64,000 nucleotides of DNA, from assembly GCA_046349355.1 (NCBI GenBank), contig JAXMCM010000016.1, forward strand, positions 248,001 to 312,000. Direction: 5' to 3'. The position numbers and the translations under genes were made by a program. The notes beneath the pieces were generated by a model. That model saw nothing but the letters and a program-made list of their open reading frames with translations. It had not been told where the DNA came from and searched no databases. Below, one piece after another: positions 54,583-63,290 of the stretch. Numbering within the stretch: the first letter of the stretch is position 1; each line of letters opens with the position of its first letter. This DNA is from CALKJU01 sp046349355. GTDB lineage: Bacteria > Pseudomonadota > Alphaproteobacteria > Geminicoccales > Geminicoccaceae.

Positions 54583-55473
54583 ATGGCAGAGGCGGCACCG
54601 ATCGACGATCCCTTCCCGCTACCCTACCGGCTGTTGCCGCCGACCGGCGGCGACGGCCCTGTCGTGCTGTCCTCGCCGCACAGCGGCCGGCTCTATCCGC
54701 CCGACCTCGTGGCCGCGCTGCGGCTGCCGCCGGGCGAGCTGCGCGGGCTCGAGGACGGGCCGGTCGATCGTCTGGCCGAGGCCGGTTGCGCGGTCGGGGC
54801 GACGCTGATCGCCGCGACCTATCCGCGCGCCTATGTCGACCTCAACCGCGACCCCACCGAGCTCGATCCCGAGATCGTCGGCTTCTCGCCCGGCGACTAC
54901 CGGCTCAGCGCCAAGGTCCGGGCCGGGCTGGGGGTGATCCCGACCCGGCTCGGCCCAGCGGCCCTCTACGCCCGCAGCCTCGCGCCGGCGACGGTGGAGC
55001 GCCGCCTGCGCACCGCCTGGCGGCCCTATCACGAGCAGCTGGCCCAGCTCACCGTCGAGCGCCGCCGCACCTTCGGCAAGGCGCTGCTGCTCGACTGCCA
55101 CTCGATGCCGACCCCGCCGCACGGCGAGGCCCGGGTCGACGTCGCCATCGGCGACCGCTTCGGCCGCACCGCCCATCCCGAGCTCGTCCGCCACGCCCAC
55201 GATTTCCTCGAGGGGCATGGGCTCTGCGTCGGCCGCAACCGGCCCTACGCCGGCGGCTTCATCACCGAGCACTACGGCCGCCCCTGGGACGGCATCTCGG
55301 CGATGCAGCTGGAGTTCCGCCGCGCCCTGTTCATGGACGAGGCGTCGCACGAGCCGCACCCCGGCCTCGGCACCCTGGCCGAGCTGCTGTGCCAGCTGGT
55401 GGCGGAGCTGGCCCGGCTGGTGCGCAGCCTGGGGGCCTCGCGGCTGGTCAAGCCGGTGGCGCTCAGCGCCTGA
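54583..55473 (+). CDS. N-formylglutamate amidohydrolase family protein
   Basis: A 296-residue zinc hydrolase starting at ATG 54583. SSPHSGRLYP, YPRAYVDLNRDPTELDPEI and LLLDCHSMPTPP are the HutG/N-formylglutamate amidohydrolase motifs with the metal-binding His and Asp residues, and CVGRNRPYAGGFITEHYGRP completes the active-site pattern. In histidine degradation this enzyme gives glutamate and formate; many paralogues act on other N-formyl amino acids. There is no hut operon here. Confidence 0.85.
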   Translation: MAEAAPIDDPFPLPYRLLPPTGGDGPVVLSSPHSGRLYPPDLVAALRLPPGELRGLEDGPVDRLAEAGCAVGATLIAATYPRAYVDLNRDPTELDPEIVGFSPGDYRLSAKVRAGLGVIPTRLGPAALYARSLAPATVERRLRTAWRPYHEQLAQLTVERRRTFGKALLLDCHSMPTPPHGEARVDVAIGDRFGRTAHPELVRHAHDFLEGHGLCVGRNRPYAGGFITEHYGRPWDGISAMQLEFRRALFMDEASHEPHPGLGTLAELLCQLVAELARLVRSLGASRLVKPVALSA

Positions 55474-55528
55474 GCCGGCGGCCGGCGCCTTAGGTCCGCC
55501 GTTAACGCCGCCCCGCCACGGTCCGGCC

Positions 55529-56277
55529 ATGCGCCGGATCCTCCTTGCTGCTGCTCGCCTCCTGCTGCTGCCCGGCCTGGGCCACGGCAATGCGCCGGCT
55601 GCGCCGAGGCCGTGGCCGCGGCCGAGCGCCGGCACGGCCTGCCGCGCGGCCTGCTGCAGGCGGTGGCGCTCAGCGAGCGGCCGGCCGCTGGGACAAGGCC
55701 GCGAAGCGCAGCCAGGCCTGGCCATGGGCCGTCACCTCGGCCGACGGACTCGCTCTACGCCGCCGACAAGACCGCCGCCATCGAGGCGCCGCCGCGAGTT
55801 CCAGGCGCGCCGGGCCGGCGCAACATCGACGTCGGCTGCGTGCAGGTGAACCTGAAGCATCATCCCGACGCCTTCGCCTCGCTGGACGACGCGCTCGATC
55901 CGGCGACGAACGCCGACTACGGCGCGCGCTTCCTCGCCTCGCTGCGCGCCGACACGCGGTCCTGGGCCCGGGCGATCGAGCGCTACCACTCCGCCGACCC
56001 GGTGCGCGGGCGCGACTATCGCGAGCGGGTCTACGCCAACTGGCGCAATGTCCGCCTCGGCAGGGCGGGGACGTCGACGGCAGCGCCGGCGGCCGTCCCG
56101 GCCAAGGCGCGCGACGAGGCTGCCGTCGTCGCGGACCGGGCACCGCAGCACGGCCCCTCGCTGTTCGCACCGGCCGGGCCGCGCTGGCGCCTCGCCCCGG
56201 TGCGCTGGGGCCAGTCGCTGTGGAGCAACCGGCCGGGCGGGCCGCTGCTGCTGCGCGTGCCGCGGGCGCGGTCCTGA
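55529..56277 (+). pseudogene. Frame-disrupted exported lytic transglycosylase (SLT-like)
   Basis: The pieces of one protein occur in all three plus frames. From ATG 55529 the signal peptide (MRRILLAAARLLLLPG) is in frame 2; CAEAVAAAERRHGLPRG and LLQAVALSE in frame 1; GRWDKAAKRSQAWPWAVTS in frame 0; YAADKTAAIEA in frame 1; REFQARRAG in frame 2; then RNIDVGCVQVNLKHHPDAFA to the stop at 56277 in frame 1. That is five single-base shifts in about 290 bp, then an intact half. The family (SLT domain, flagellar or rod-linked lytic transglycosylases) cuts peptidoglycan. It is a pseudogene unless the assembly is wrong here. Confidence 0.75.
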
Positions 56278-56357
56278 CCTCGCGGCATCGGCGTTGCGCC
56301 GGGCGGTGGCTGCACCTAAGAGAGCGCGCGTTCCGCTACCCTGGAGCCCGCGAGGCC

Positions 56358-57563
56358 ATGTCGATCGTCGCCGCCAGCCTGTCCCGCATCAAGCCGTCGC
56401 CCACCATCGCCGTGACGACCCTGGCGGCCGAGCTCAAGCGCGCCGGCAAGGACGTCATCGGCCTCGGCGCCGGCGAGCCCGACTTCGACACCCCGGACTT
56501 CGTCAAGGAAGCGGCGATCGACGCGATCCGCCGCGGCTTCACCAAGTACACCGCGGTCGACGGCACGCCCGAGCTGAAGCAGGCCATCGTCGGCAAGTTC
56601 AAGCGCGAGAACGGCCTCGACTACGCGGTCGACGAGATCACCGTCGGCACCGGCGGCAAGCAGGTGCTCTACAACGCCTTCATGGCGACCATCGACCCGG
56701 GCGACGAGGTCGTCATCCCGGCACCCTACTGGGTGTCCTACCCGGACATGGTGCTGCTGGCCGGCGGCACGCCGGTCTTCGTGACCTGCCCGGAGCAGAC
56801 CGGCTTCAAGCTGCGCCCCGAGGACCTCGACGCGGCGATCGGCCCGAAGACCAAGTGGGTCGTCCTCAACTCGCCCAACAACCCGACCGGGGCCGCCTAC
56901 GACGCCGCCGAGCTCAAGGCGCTGACCGACGTGCTCGTCCGCCATCCGCATGTCTGGCTGATGACCGACGACATGTACGAGCACCTCGTCTACGGCGACT
57001 TCCGCTTCGCCACGCCGGCGCAGGTCGAGCCGTCGCTGAAGGCGCGCACGCTGACCGTCAACGGCGTCTCCAAGGCCTACGCGATGACCGGCTGGCGCAT
57101 CGGCTATGCCGGCGGCCCGAAGCCGCTGATCCAGGCGATCGCCAAGGTGCAGTCGCAGAGCACCTCGAACCCGAGCTCGATCAGCCAGGCCGCCGCCACC
57201 GCCGCGCTGAACGGTGACCAGAGCTTCCTGCCGGCGCGCAACAAGGTCTTCGAGGAGCGCCGCGACCTCGTCGTGCGCATGCTCAACCAGGCGCCGGGCC
57301 TGCGCTGCCACAAGCCGGAAGGGGCGTTCTACGTCTATCCGAGCTGTGCCGGGACCATCGGCAAGCGCATGCCGGACGGCAAGACCATCGAGAGCAGCGA
57401 GGACTTCGCCCGCTACCTGCTGCAGGGCGAGGGTGTCGCCGTCGTCCACGGCAGCGCCTTCGGCATGGACCCGTTCTTCCGGATCTCCTACGCCACCGCC
57501 ACGCCGGTGCTCGAGGACGCCTGCCGGCGCATCATCCGCGCCTGCGAGGCGCTGGAGGACTAG
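56358..57563 (+). CDS. aspC: Class I aspartate aminotransferase family enzyme
   Basis: A 401-residue fold-type I PLP enzyme starting at ATG 56358. SLSRIKPSPTIAVTTLAAEL is typical of alphaproteobacterial AspC, and LGAGEPDFDTPDFV, VLNSPNNPTGAAY and the Lys in VNGVSKAYAMTGWRIGY are the family motifs; GAFYVYPSC and HGSAFGMDPFFRISYA close the domain. It transfers amino groups between aspartate and 2-oxoglutarate; subgroup I-gamma members can also use prephenate. The gene is single, and its stop shares CTAG with the convergent DUF192 gene. Confidence 0.9.
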   Translation: MSIVAASLSRIKPSPTIAVTTLAAELKRAGKDVIGLGAGEPDFDTPDFVKEAAIDAIRRGFTKYTAVDGTPELKQAIVGKFKRENGLDYAVDEITVGTGGKQVLYNAFMATIDPGDEVVIPAPYWVSYPDMVLLAGGTPVFVTCPEQTGFKLRPEDLDAAIGPKTKWVVLNSPNNPTGAAYDAAELKALTDVLVRHPHVWLMTDDMYEHLVYGDFRFATPAQVEPSLKARTLTVNGVSKAYAMTGWRIGYAGGPKPLIQAIAKVQSQSTSNPSSISQAAATAALNGDQSFLPARNKVFEERRDLVVRMLNQAPGLRCHKPEGAFYVYPSCAGTIGKRMPDGKTIESSEDFARYLLQGEGVAVVHGSAFGMDPFFRISYATATPVLEDACRRIIRACEALED

Positions 57564-58024
57564 CCCGGCGTCGCGAACAGCGGCCTGACCACGCGGTCGC
57601 CCTCGGCGATCCCGAGGGCGGCGGCGTCGCCGGCATTGAGCTCGATCACGCCGCGCACGGGCCGGTCGGCCGAGATCGTGTCCTCGGACAAAGGCGTCGT
57701 CCGCGCCCTTATCGTCACCACCACGCCGTCCGCATCGACGAACAGCATGTCGAGCGGCACGTAGGTGTTCTTCATCCACATCGCCACCGGGCGGGTGACG
57801 CCGAAGTCGAACAGCATGCCGGTCCCGGCGGCCAGCGACTTGCGGTACATCAGCCCGACCGCGCGCTCTTCCGGCGTGTCGGCGAACTCCAGCTGCAGGG
57901 TCAGCGGGCCCTTCGCCGTCAGCACGGTGTAGGGCTCGGTCGGTCCCGCCTGCTGCGCTCGGGCCGGCGCGGCGCAGGCCAGCAGGAGGGCAAGGCCGGC
58001 CGCGGCGAGGAGGCGCCGCCTCAC
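57560..58024 (-). CDS. DUF192 exported protein
   Basis: A 154-residue protein starting at GTG 58024, overlapping the gatB stop (GTGA). A signal peptide (MRRRLLAAAGLALLLACAAP) is followed by LEFADTPEERAVGLMYRKSL, GMLFDFGVTRPVAMWMKNTY and PLDMLFVDADGVVV, the hallmark of DUF192. The domain is a small beta barrel; function is unknown, and it is widely conserved. The Cys at the signal-peptide end (LLACAAP) may be a lipobox. Confidence 0.87.
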   Translation of the reverse strand: MRRRLLAAAGLALLLACAAPARAQQAGPTEPYTVLTAKGPLTLQLEFADTPEERAVGLMYRKSLAAGTGMLFDFGVTRPVAMWMKNTYVPLDMLFVDADGVVVTIRARTTPLSEDTISADRPVRGVIELNAGDAAALGIAEGDRVVRPLFATPG

Positions 58025-59475
58025 AGGCCCAGCTTGCGTGCGACCAGCTCGTTGACGAGCTGCGGGTTGGCCTTGCCGCCGGTGGCCTTCATCACCTGGC
58101 CGGTGAACCAGCCGGCCACCTTCGGGTTCTTCTTGACCGTCTCGACCTGGCCGGGGTTGTCGGCGATCAGCTTGTCGAGGATCGGCTCGATGGCGCTCAT
58201 GTCGGTGACCTGGGTGAGGCCCCGCTCCTCGACGATCGCCGCTGCGTCCTTGCCGGTCTCGACCATGATGGCGATGACGTCCTTGGCGATCCGCCCCGAC
58301 ACCACCTGCTTGTTGAGAATGTCGAGGAGCCCGCCGAGCTGGGCGGGGGACACCGGGCTCGTGGCGATGTCCTTGCCGGCCTTGGCCAGCAGGCCGAACA
58401 GCTCGTTGATGATCCAGTTGGCGACCTGCTTGGCGTCGTGGCCCTTGGCCGCTGCCTCGAAATAGTCGGCGGTCGCCGCCTCGGCCACCAGCACGCCGGC
58501 ATCGTAGGCCGACAGGCCATGGTCGCGCATGAACCGCGCCTTCTTCTCGTCCGGCAGTTCCGGCAGCGAGCGGCGGATCGCCTCGATGTACTCGGCCGTC
58601 AGCGTCAGCGGCAGCAGGTCGGGATCGGGGAAGTAGCGGTAGTCGTGCGCCTCCTCCTTGCCGCGCATCGAGCGGGTCTCGCCGCGCGCCGCGTCGAACA
58701 GGCGGGTCTCCTGCACCACCTTGCCGCCGCCCTCGAGCAGCTCGACCTGGCGCCGCGCCTCGTACTCGATGGCCCGGGCGACGAAGCGCATCGAGTTGAC
58801 GTTCTTGATCTCGCAGCGCGTCCCCAGCTGGTTCGAGCCCACCGGGCGCACCGAGACGTTGGCGTCGCAGCGCAGCGAGCCTTCCTCCATGTTGCCGTCG
58901 CAGGTCCCGAGATAGCGCAGGATCGAGCGCAGCTTGCGCAGGTAGGCGACGGCCTCGTCGGGCGTGCGGATGTCGGGCTCGGAGACGATCTCCATGAGCG
59001 CCACGCCGGCCCGGTTGAGGTCGATCAGCGTCGCCCGGTCCTGCTGGTCGTGCAGCGACTTGCCGGCGTCCTGCTCGAGGTGCAGCCGGGTGATGCCGAT
59101 CTCGCGGCTGCTGCCGTCGGGCATGTCGAGGATCAGCGTGCCGTTGCCGACGATCGGCTTCTGGTACTGCGAGATCTGGTAGCCGGTCGGCAGGTCCGGA
59201 TAGAAATAGTTCTTCCGCTCGAAGATCGAGACCTCGTTGATCGCGGCGCGCAGGCCGAGGCCGGTGCGCACCGCCTGCTCGACGCAATGCGCGTTCAGCA
59301 CCGGCAGCATCCCGGGCATGCCGGCGTCGACCGGCGAGACCTGGCTGTTGGGCTCGGCCCCGAACTCGGTCGAGGCGCCCGAGAACAGCTTGGCCTGCGA
59401 CACGACCTGGGCGTGTACCTCGAGGCCGACGACGATCTCCCACCTGCCGGTGGCACCCTCGATGACGAAGCTCAT
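58021..59475 (-). CDS. gatB: Asp-tRNA(Asn)/Glu-tRNA(Gln) amidotransferase subunit B
   Basis: A 484-residue protein starting at ATG 59475. WEIVVGLEVHAQVVSQAKLF is the GatB N-terminus, with PGMLPVLNAHCVEQAVRTGL, RKNYFYPDLPTGYQISQYQK and RCEIKNVNSMRFVARAIEYE as catalytic-domain motifs, and a C-terminal GatB/YqeY helical domain (KDAAAIVEERGLTQVTDMSA). It phosphorylates mischarged Glu-tRNA(Gln) or Asp-tRNA(Asn) and accepts ammonia from GatA. It follows gatA by 4 bp. Confidence 0.98.
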   Translation of the reverse strand: MSFVIEGATGRWEIVVGLEVHAQVVSQAKLFSGASTEFGAEPNSQVSPVDAGMPGMLPVLNAHCVEQAVRTGLGLRAAINEVSIFERKNYFYPDLPTGYQISQYQKPIVGNGTLILDMPDGSSREIGITRLHLEQDAGKSLHDQQDRATLIDLNRAGVALMEIVSEPDIRTPDEAVAYLRKLRSILRYLGTCDGNMEEGSLRCDANVSVRPVGSNQLGTRCEIKNVNSMRFVARAIEYEARRQVELLEGGGKVVQETRLFDAARGETRSMRGKEEAHDYRYFPDPDLLPLTLTAEYIEAIRRSLPELPDEKKARFMRDHGLSAYDAGVLVAEAATADYFEAAAKGHDAKQVANWIINELFGLLAKAGKDIATSPVSPAQLGGLLDILNKQVVSGRIAKDVIAIMVETGKDAAAIVEERGLTQVTDMSAIEPILDKLIADNPGQVETVKKNPKVAGWFTGQVMKATGGKANPQLVNELVARKLGL

Positions 59476-59478
59476 CGC

Positions 59479-60954
59479 TCAGTCCTCCAGGCCGTAGGGC
59501 AGCGTGGCGAAGCCCGCCGCCGCCTCGAGCTTGCCGGCGACCGCCAGCACCGTCTCCTCGTCCCACGGCCGGCCGATGACCTGCAGGCCGAGCGGCAGGC
59601 CGTCGCCCGACATGCCGCCCGGCACCGAGATGCCCGGCAGCCCGGCCAGGCTGGTCGGCACCGTGAACACGTCGTTCAGGTACATGGCCACCGGGTCGTC
59701 CATCTTCTCGCCGATGCGGAACGCCGCCGACGGGGCGGTCGGCGTCAGGATCGCGTCGCAGCGCTGGAAGGCCTGGGTGAAGTCCTCGACGATCCGCCGG
59801 CGGACCTTCTGCGCCTTCAGGTAGTAGGCGTCGTAGTAGCCGGCCGAGAGCACGTAGGTGCCGATCAGGATGCGGCGGCGGACCTCCGCACCGAAGCCGG
59901 CGGCCCGCGTGTTCATGTAGGTCTCGACGAGGTTCGAGCCCTCGACCCTGAGCCCGTAGCGCATGCCGTCGTAGCGGGCGAGGTTGGACGAGGCCTCGGC
60001 CGGGGCGATGATGTAGTAGGTCGGCAGCGCGTACTTGGTGTGCGGCAGGCTGATGTCGACGATCTCGCAGCCGGCCTCGCGCAGCCAGGCGATGCCGTCG
60101 GCCCAGGCCTTGCCGATCGCCTCGGGCATGCCCGGCACGTTGTACTCGGCCGGGATGCCGATCCGCAGGCCCTTCACCGGCCGGCCCACCGCCGCGCTGA
60201 AGCGCGGCACCGGCAGGTCGGCACTGGTGCTGTCCTTGGGATCGTGCCCGGCCATCGCCTCCAGCATCAGGGCGCAGTCGGTCACCGTCCGGGCCATCGG
60301 CCCGGCCTGGTCGAGCGAGCTGGCGAAGGCGACGATGCCCCAGCGCGAGCAGCGGCCGTAGGTCGGCTTCAGCCCGGCGATGCCGGTGAACGCCGCCGGC
60401 TGGCGGATCGAGCCGCCGGTGTCGGTGCCGGTGGCGCCGAGGCAGAGCCGGCCGGAGACGGCGGCGGCCGAGCCGCCCGAGCTGCCGCCCGGCACCAGCG
60501 GCTGGGCGTCGTCCTTGCGGGTCCAGGGATTGGTGACCGGCCCGTGGTACGAGGTCATGTTCGACGAGCCCATCGCGAACTCGTCGAGGTTGGCCTTGCC
60601 GAGGCAGACGGCACCGGCCTTCCACAGGTTGGCGCTGACCGTCGACTCGTAGGGCGGCGCGAACCCGTCCAGGATGTGCGAGCCGGCCGTGGTCAGGACA
60701 CCCTGCGTGCAGAACAGGTCCTTGATCGCCAGCGGGATGCCCTCGAGCGGGCCGCCCTCGCCGCGGCCGAGGCGCGCGTCCGACTCCCTGGCCATCGCCC
60801 GCGCCTTGTCGGCGGTGACGGTGATGAAGGCGTTCAGGTTGCGCCGCCGCTCGATCGCTGCGAGACAGGCATCGGTCAGCTCGACCGCGGAGAAGTCGCG
60901 CCGGGCGAGCCCTTCGCGGGCCCGCTCGATGCTGAGGCCGGGAAGCTCGCTCAT
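59479..60954 (-). CDS. gatA: Asp-tRNA(Asn)/Glu-tRNA(Gln) amidotransferase subunit A
   Basis: A 491-residue amidase starting at ATG 60954, one base overlapping the gatC stop (TGATG); GTG 60957 would add a residue. IPLAIKDLFCTQG has the catalytic Lys, LVPGGSSGGSAAAVSG the cis-Ser, and LGATGTDTGGSIRQPAAFTG the nucleophile Ser, giving the Ser-cisSer-Lys triad. It hydrolyses glutamine and channels ammonia to GatB. The set is likely essential for making Gln-tRNA or Asn-tRNA. Confidence 0.98.
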   Translation of the reverse strand: MSELPGLSIERAREGLARRDFSAVELTDACLAAIERRRNLNAFITVTADKARAMARESDARLGRGEGGPLEGIPLAIKDLFCTQGVLTTAGSHILDGFAPPYESTVSANLWKAGAVCLGKANLDEFAMGSSNMTSYHGPVTNPWTRKDDAQPLVPGGSSGGSAAAVSGRLCLGATGTDTGGSIRQPAAFTGIAGLKPTYGRCSRWGIVAFASSLDQAGPMARTVTDCALMLEAMAGHDPKDSTSADLPVPRFSAAVGRPVKGLRIGIPAEYNVPGMPEAIGKAWADGIAWLREAGCEIVDISLPHTKYALPTYYIIAPAEASSNLARYDGMRYGLRVEGSNLVETYMNTRAAGFGAEVRRRILIGTYVLSAGYYDAYYLKAQKVRRRIVEDFTQAFQRCDAILTPTAPSAAFRIGEKMDDPVAMYLNDVFTVPTSLAGLPGISVPGGMSGDGLPLGLQVIGRPWDEETVLAVAGKLEAAAGFATLPYGLED

Positions 60955-61241
60955 CACTCGACCACCTTCGGCACGACGAAGTAGGCGCCCGAGCGCTGCG
61001 GCGCGTTGGCCAGCACCTCGTCGGCACGCGCCCCGTCGGTCACCTGGTCGACCCGCCAGGCGGTGGTGATCTCCATGACCGAGCGCAGCGGCTCGACGTC
61101 GGCGGTGTCGACCTCCTCGAGCTGGGCAATCCAGTCGAGGATCGCCGACAGCTCGCCGGCCATGGCCGCCTGCTGCTCGGGGGTCATGGAGATGCGCGCC
61201 AGCGTGGCGACACGCGCGACGGTGGCCTGGTCGAGCGCCAT
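60954..61241 (-). CDS. gatC: Asp-tRNA(Asn)/Glu-tRNA(Gln) amidotransferase subunit C
   Basis: A 95-residue protein starting at ATG 61241 with AGAGGA upstream. ATVARVATLARISMTPEQQA and LSAILDWIAQLEEVDTADVE are the GatC helices, and the C-terminal AYFVVPKVVE is the segment that wraps around GatA. It stabilises the A-B complex. First gene of the gatCAB-DUF192 operon, divergent from ruvX. Confidence 0.96.
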   Translation of the reverse strand: MALDQATVARVATLARISMTPEQQAAMAGELSAILDWIAQLEEVDTADVEPLRSVMEITTAWRVDQVTDGARADEVLANAPQRSGAYFVVPKVVE

Positions 61242-61331
61242 CGGAACGGTCCTCTTCGGCGGATCCGGCCCGTGCACCGGCCGGAACGAACGGCGCGGAA
61301 CCTATCGCCGCGGTCCCATGACGGCAACCCT

Positions 61332-61799
61332 GTGACCCTGCACACGAATCCGGCCGCGTTCGCGGCCGCCCTGCCGGCCAGGGGCTCGCTGCTGGCGCTC
61401 GACCTGTCGCCGGCGCGGCTGGGCTTCGCCGGCACCGACGCCGCCCGCAGCCTCGTCACCCCGCTGCGCACGCTCCAGCGCAGGCGCCTCGCCGCCGACC
61501 TCGAGGCCGTGATCGCGCTGGCAGCGTCGCGCGAGGCCGCCGGCCTCGTCGTCGGCTGGCCGCTCAACATGGACGGCAGCGCCGGCCGCGCCTGCGACCA
61601 GGTACGCAGCTTCCTCGGCGAGCTGCGCCGCCATCTGGCCTTGCCGGTGCTGCTGCAGGACGAGCGGCTGACCACCGCGGCCGTCGAGCAGGCGATCGGG
61701 GACGGCCTCTACCCGCGCCGCCGCCGCGGCGAGCCGGTCGACGACCTCGCCGCCGCCGTCATCCTCGAGGATGCGCTCAGGGCGATGCGCGGCGGCTGA
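61332..61799 (+). CDS. ruvX: Putative Holliday junction resolvase RuvX (YqgF)
   Basis: A 155-residue protein starting at GTG 61332. The RNase H-like motifs are LLALDLSPARLGFAGTD (D-x-G-x-x-R-x-G pattern), GLVVGWPLNMDGSAGRACDQ, LLQDERLTTAAVEQA and DDLAAAVILEDALR, with the acidic residues expected of the family. RuvX is a predicted resolvase and processes 16S rRNA ends. It is followed by apt on the same strand after 65 bp. Confidence 0.9.
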   Translation: MTLHTNPAAFAAALPARGSLLALDLSPARLGFAGTDAARSLVTPLRTLQRRRLAADLEAVIALAASREAAGLVVGWPLNMDGSAGRACDQVRSFLGELRRHLALPVLLQDERLTTAAVEQAIGDGLYPRRRRGEPVDDLAAAVILEDALRAMRGG

Positions 61800-61864
61800 G
61801 CCGCTTGCCAGCCGGTACCGGGGCGGGCAGAGCTTGCCCGGCGATGCCAACGGAGCCCCTCGGC

Positions 61865-62380
61865 ATGGACCTCGACGCCCACATCCGCCGGATCCCCGAT
61901 TTTCCCAAGCCCGGCATCCTGTTCTACGACATCTCGACGCTTCTGGTGGATGCGGCGGCCTGGTCGGCGACGATCGACCGGATGGCGGACGCGGTCACGC
62001 CGTACCGGCCCGTCCTGCTCGCCGGCATCGAGTCCCGCGGCTTCGTCTTCGCCGCACCGCTGGCGGCGAAGCTCGGGCTTGGCTTCGTCATGATCCGCAA
62101 GGTCGGCAAGCTGCCGGGCGCGGTGATCAGCCACTCCTACGATCTGGAGTACGGCAGCGACACGCTGCAGATCGCCGAGGGCCTGATCCCGAAGGGCAGC
62201 CGCGTCGTCCTGATCGACGACCTGATCGCCACCGGCGGTACCGCGCGGGCCTCGGTCGAGCTGCTGCGCAAAGTCGGCGCCGATCCGGTGGGGGCGGTGT
62301 TCCTGATCGAGCTCGAGGGTCTGGGCGGCATCGCGAAGCTCGGCGTGCCGGCGTCGCCGCTGCTGCGCTACCCGGCCTGA
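61865..62380 (+). CDS. apt: Adenine phosphoribosyltransferase
   Basis: A 171-residue enzyme starting at ATG 61865, preferred over ATG 61844 as CGGAGC lies 11 bases upstream. HIRRIPDFPKPGILFYDIST is the N-terminus of Apt, AGIESRGFVFAAPLAAKLGL the flexible loop region, and RVVLIDDLIATGGTARAS the PRPP-binding loop. It converts adenine plus PRPP to AMP in purine salvage. The end overlaps the convergent hydrolase gene by 13 bp. Confidence 0.96.
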   Translation: MDLDAHIRRIPDFPKPGILFYDISTLLVDAAAWSATIDRMADAVTPYRPVLLAGIESRGFVFAAPLAAKLGLGFVMIRKVGKLPGAVISHSYDLEYGSDTLQIAEGLIPKGSRVVLIDDLIATGGTARASVELLRKVGADPVGAVFLIELEGLGGIAKLGVPASPLLRYPA

Positions 62381-63267
62381 CCATCCTCCCCGAACCAGGC
62401 GGCGATCTCGGCCGCCGCCCGGTCGGGATCCTCGCGGTGCGGAAAGTGGCCGACACCCGGTAGCGGCATCGCATCGAGGTCGGCGAACGTCTCGCCCAGG
62501 CGGTCGATCCACTCGACCTTCAGCACGGGATCGAGCGCACCCCAGCGCACCCGGGCCGGGACCGTGATCCGCGGCAGCTTCGGCGTCTCGCCGCGCATCG
62601 CCGCGAGCCGCGCCGCGTTGGCGCTGATGTACCAGTCGAAGCCGCCCTGCAGGTTGCCGGGCTTGAGGAACGTGTCGACCCAGGCCTCCAGCACCGGGCC
62701 GTCGAACGCGCCCGGGTTGCCGGCTGCCCAGTGCCGCAGCATGGCGCCGAAATAGATCCGGCAGGCCTCGCGCGACGAGCCGATCAGCTCGGCGGCCCAC
62801 GGCTTCTGGTGGAACGACTGGTACCAGATCTCCCTCAGATGCCCGGGCTCGGCCCAGCGCGCGCCGATGCCCGGGTGCGGGCAGTCGAAGAAGAACAGCC
62901 GCGTCAGCCGCTCCGGATGGTTGCGGGCAAAAGCCTGCGCGACATAGGCGCCGACGTCGTGGGCGACGATGCCGACCCGGTCGAGGCCGAGCTGGTCGAT
63001 GACGGCCAGCAGGTCCCCCGCATGGACCTCGGCCCCGGCACGGTCCGACGGCCCGTCGTCCGGCTTCGGGCTGTCGCCGAAGCCGCGAAGGTCCGGCGCC
63101 ACCAGGTCGAAGCCGGCGGCCAGACGGAGCATGACCGGCTCCCAGGTCAGCCAGAACTCCGGCCAGCCGTGCAGCAGCACGAGCGTCGGCCCGGAGCCGG
63201 TCCGGGCGTAATGCAGCCGCGTCCCGTTGGCCTCGACCGTGCCATGCCCGATCCGTGCGGCTGCCAT
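62368..63267 (-). CDS. Alpha/beta hydrolase (epoxide hydrolase/haloacetate dehalogenase type)
   Basis: A 299-residue enzyme starting at ATG 63267. LVLLHGWPEFWLTW has the oxyanion-hole HGWP; GIVAHDVGAYVAQAF gives the nucleophile Asp104 rather than Ser, and RWGALDPVLKV and LPGVGHFPHREDPD give the acid Asp246 and His274. An Asp nucleophile marks epoxide hydrolases and haloalkane or fluoroacetate dehalogenases, which act through a covalent ester. The exact substrate cannot be told. Convergent with apt. Confidence 0.88.
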   Translation of the reverse strand: MAAARIGHGTVEANGTRLHYARTGSGPTLVLLHGWPEFWLTWEPVMLRLAAGFDLVAPDLRGFGDSPKPDDGPSDRAGAEVHAGDLLAVIDQLGLDRVGIVAHDVGAYVAQAFARNHPERLTRLFFFDCPHPGIGARWAEPGHLREIWYQSFHQKPWAAELIGSSREACRIYFGAMLRHWAAGNPGAFDGPVLEAWVDTFLKPGNLQGGFDWYISANAARLAAMRGETPKLPRITVPARVRWGALDPVLKVEWIDRLGETFADLDAMPLPGVGHFPHREDPDRAAAEIAAWFGEDGQAG

Positions 63268-63290
63268 CGCGCGCTCCCTGGTACCCGAGC

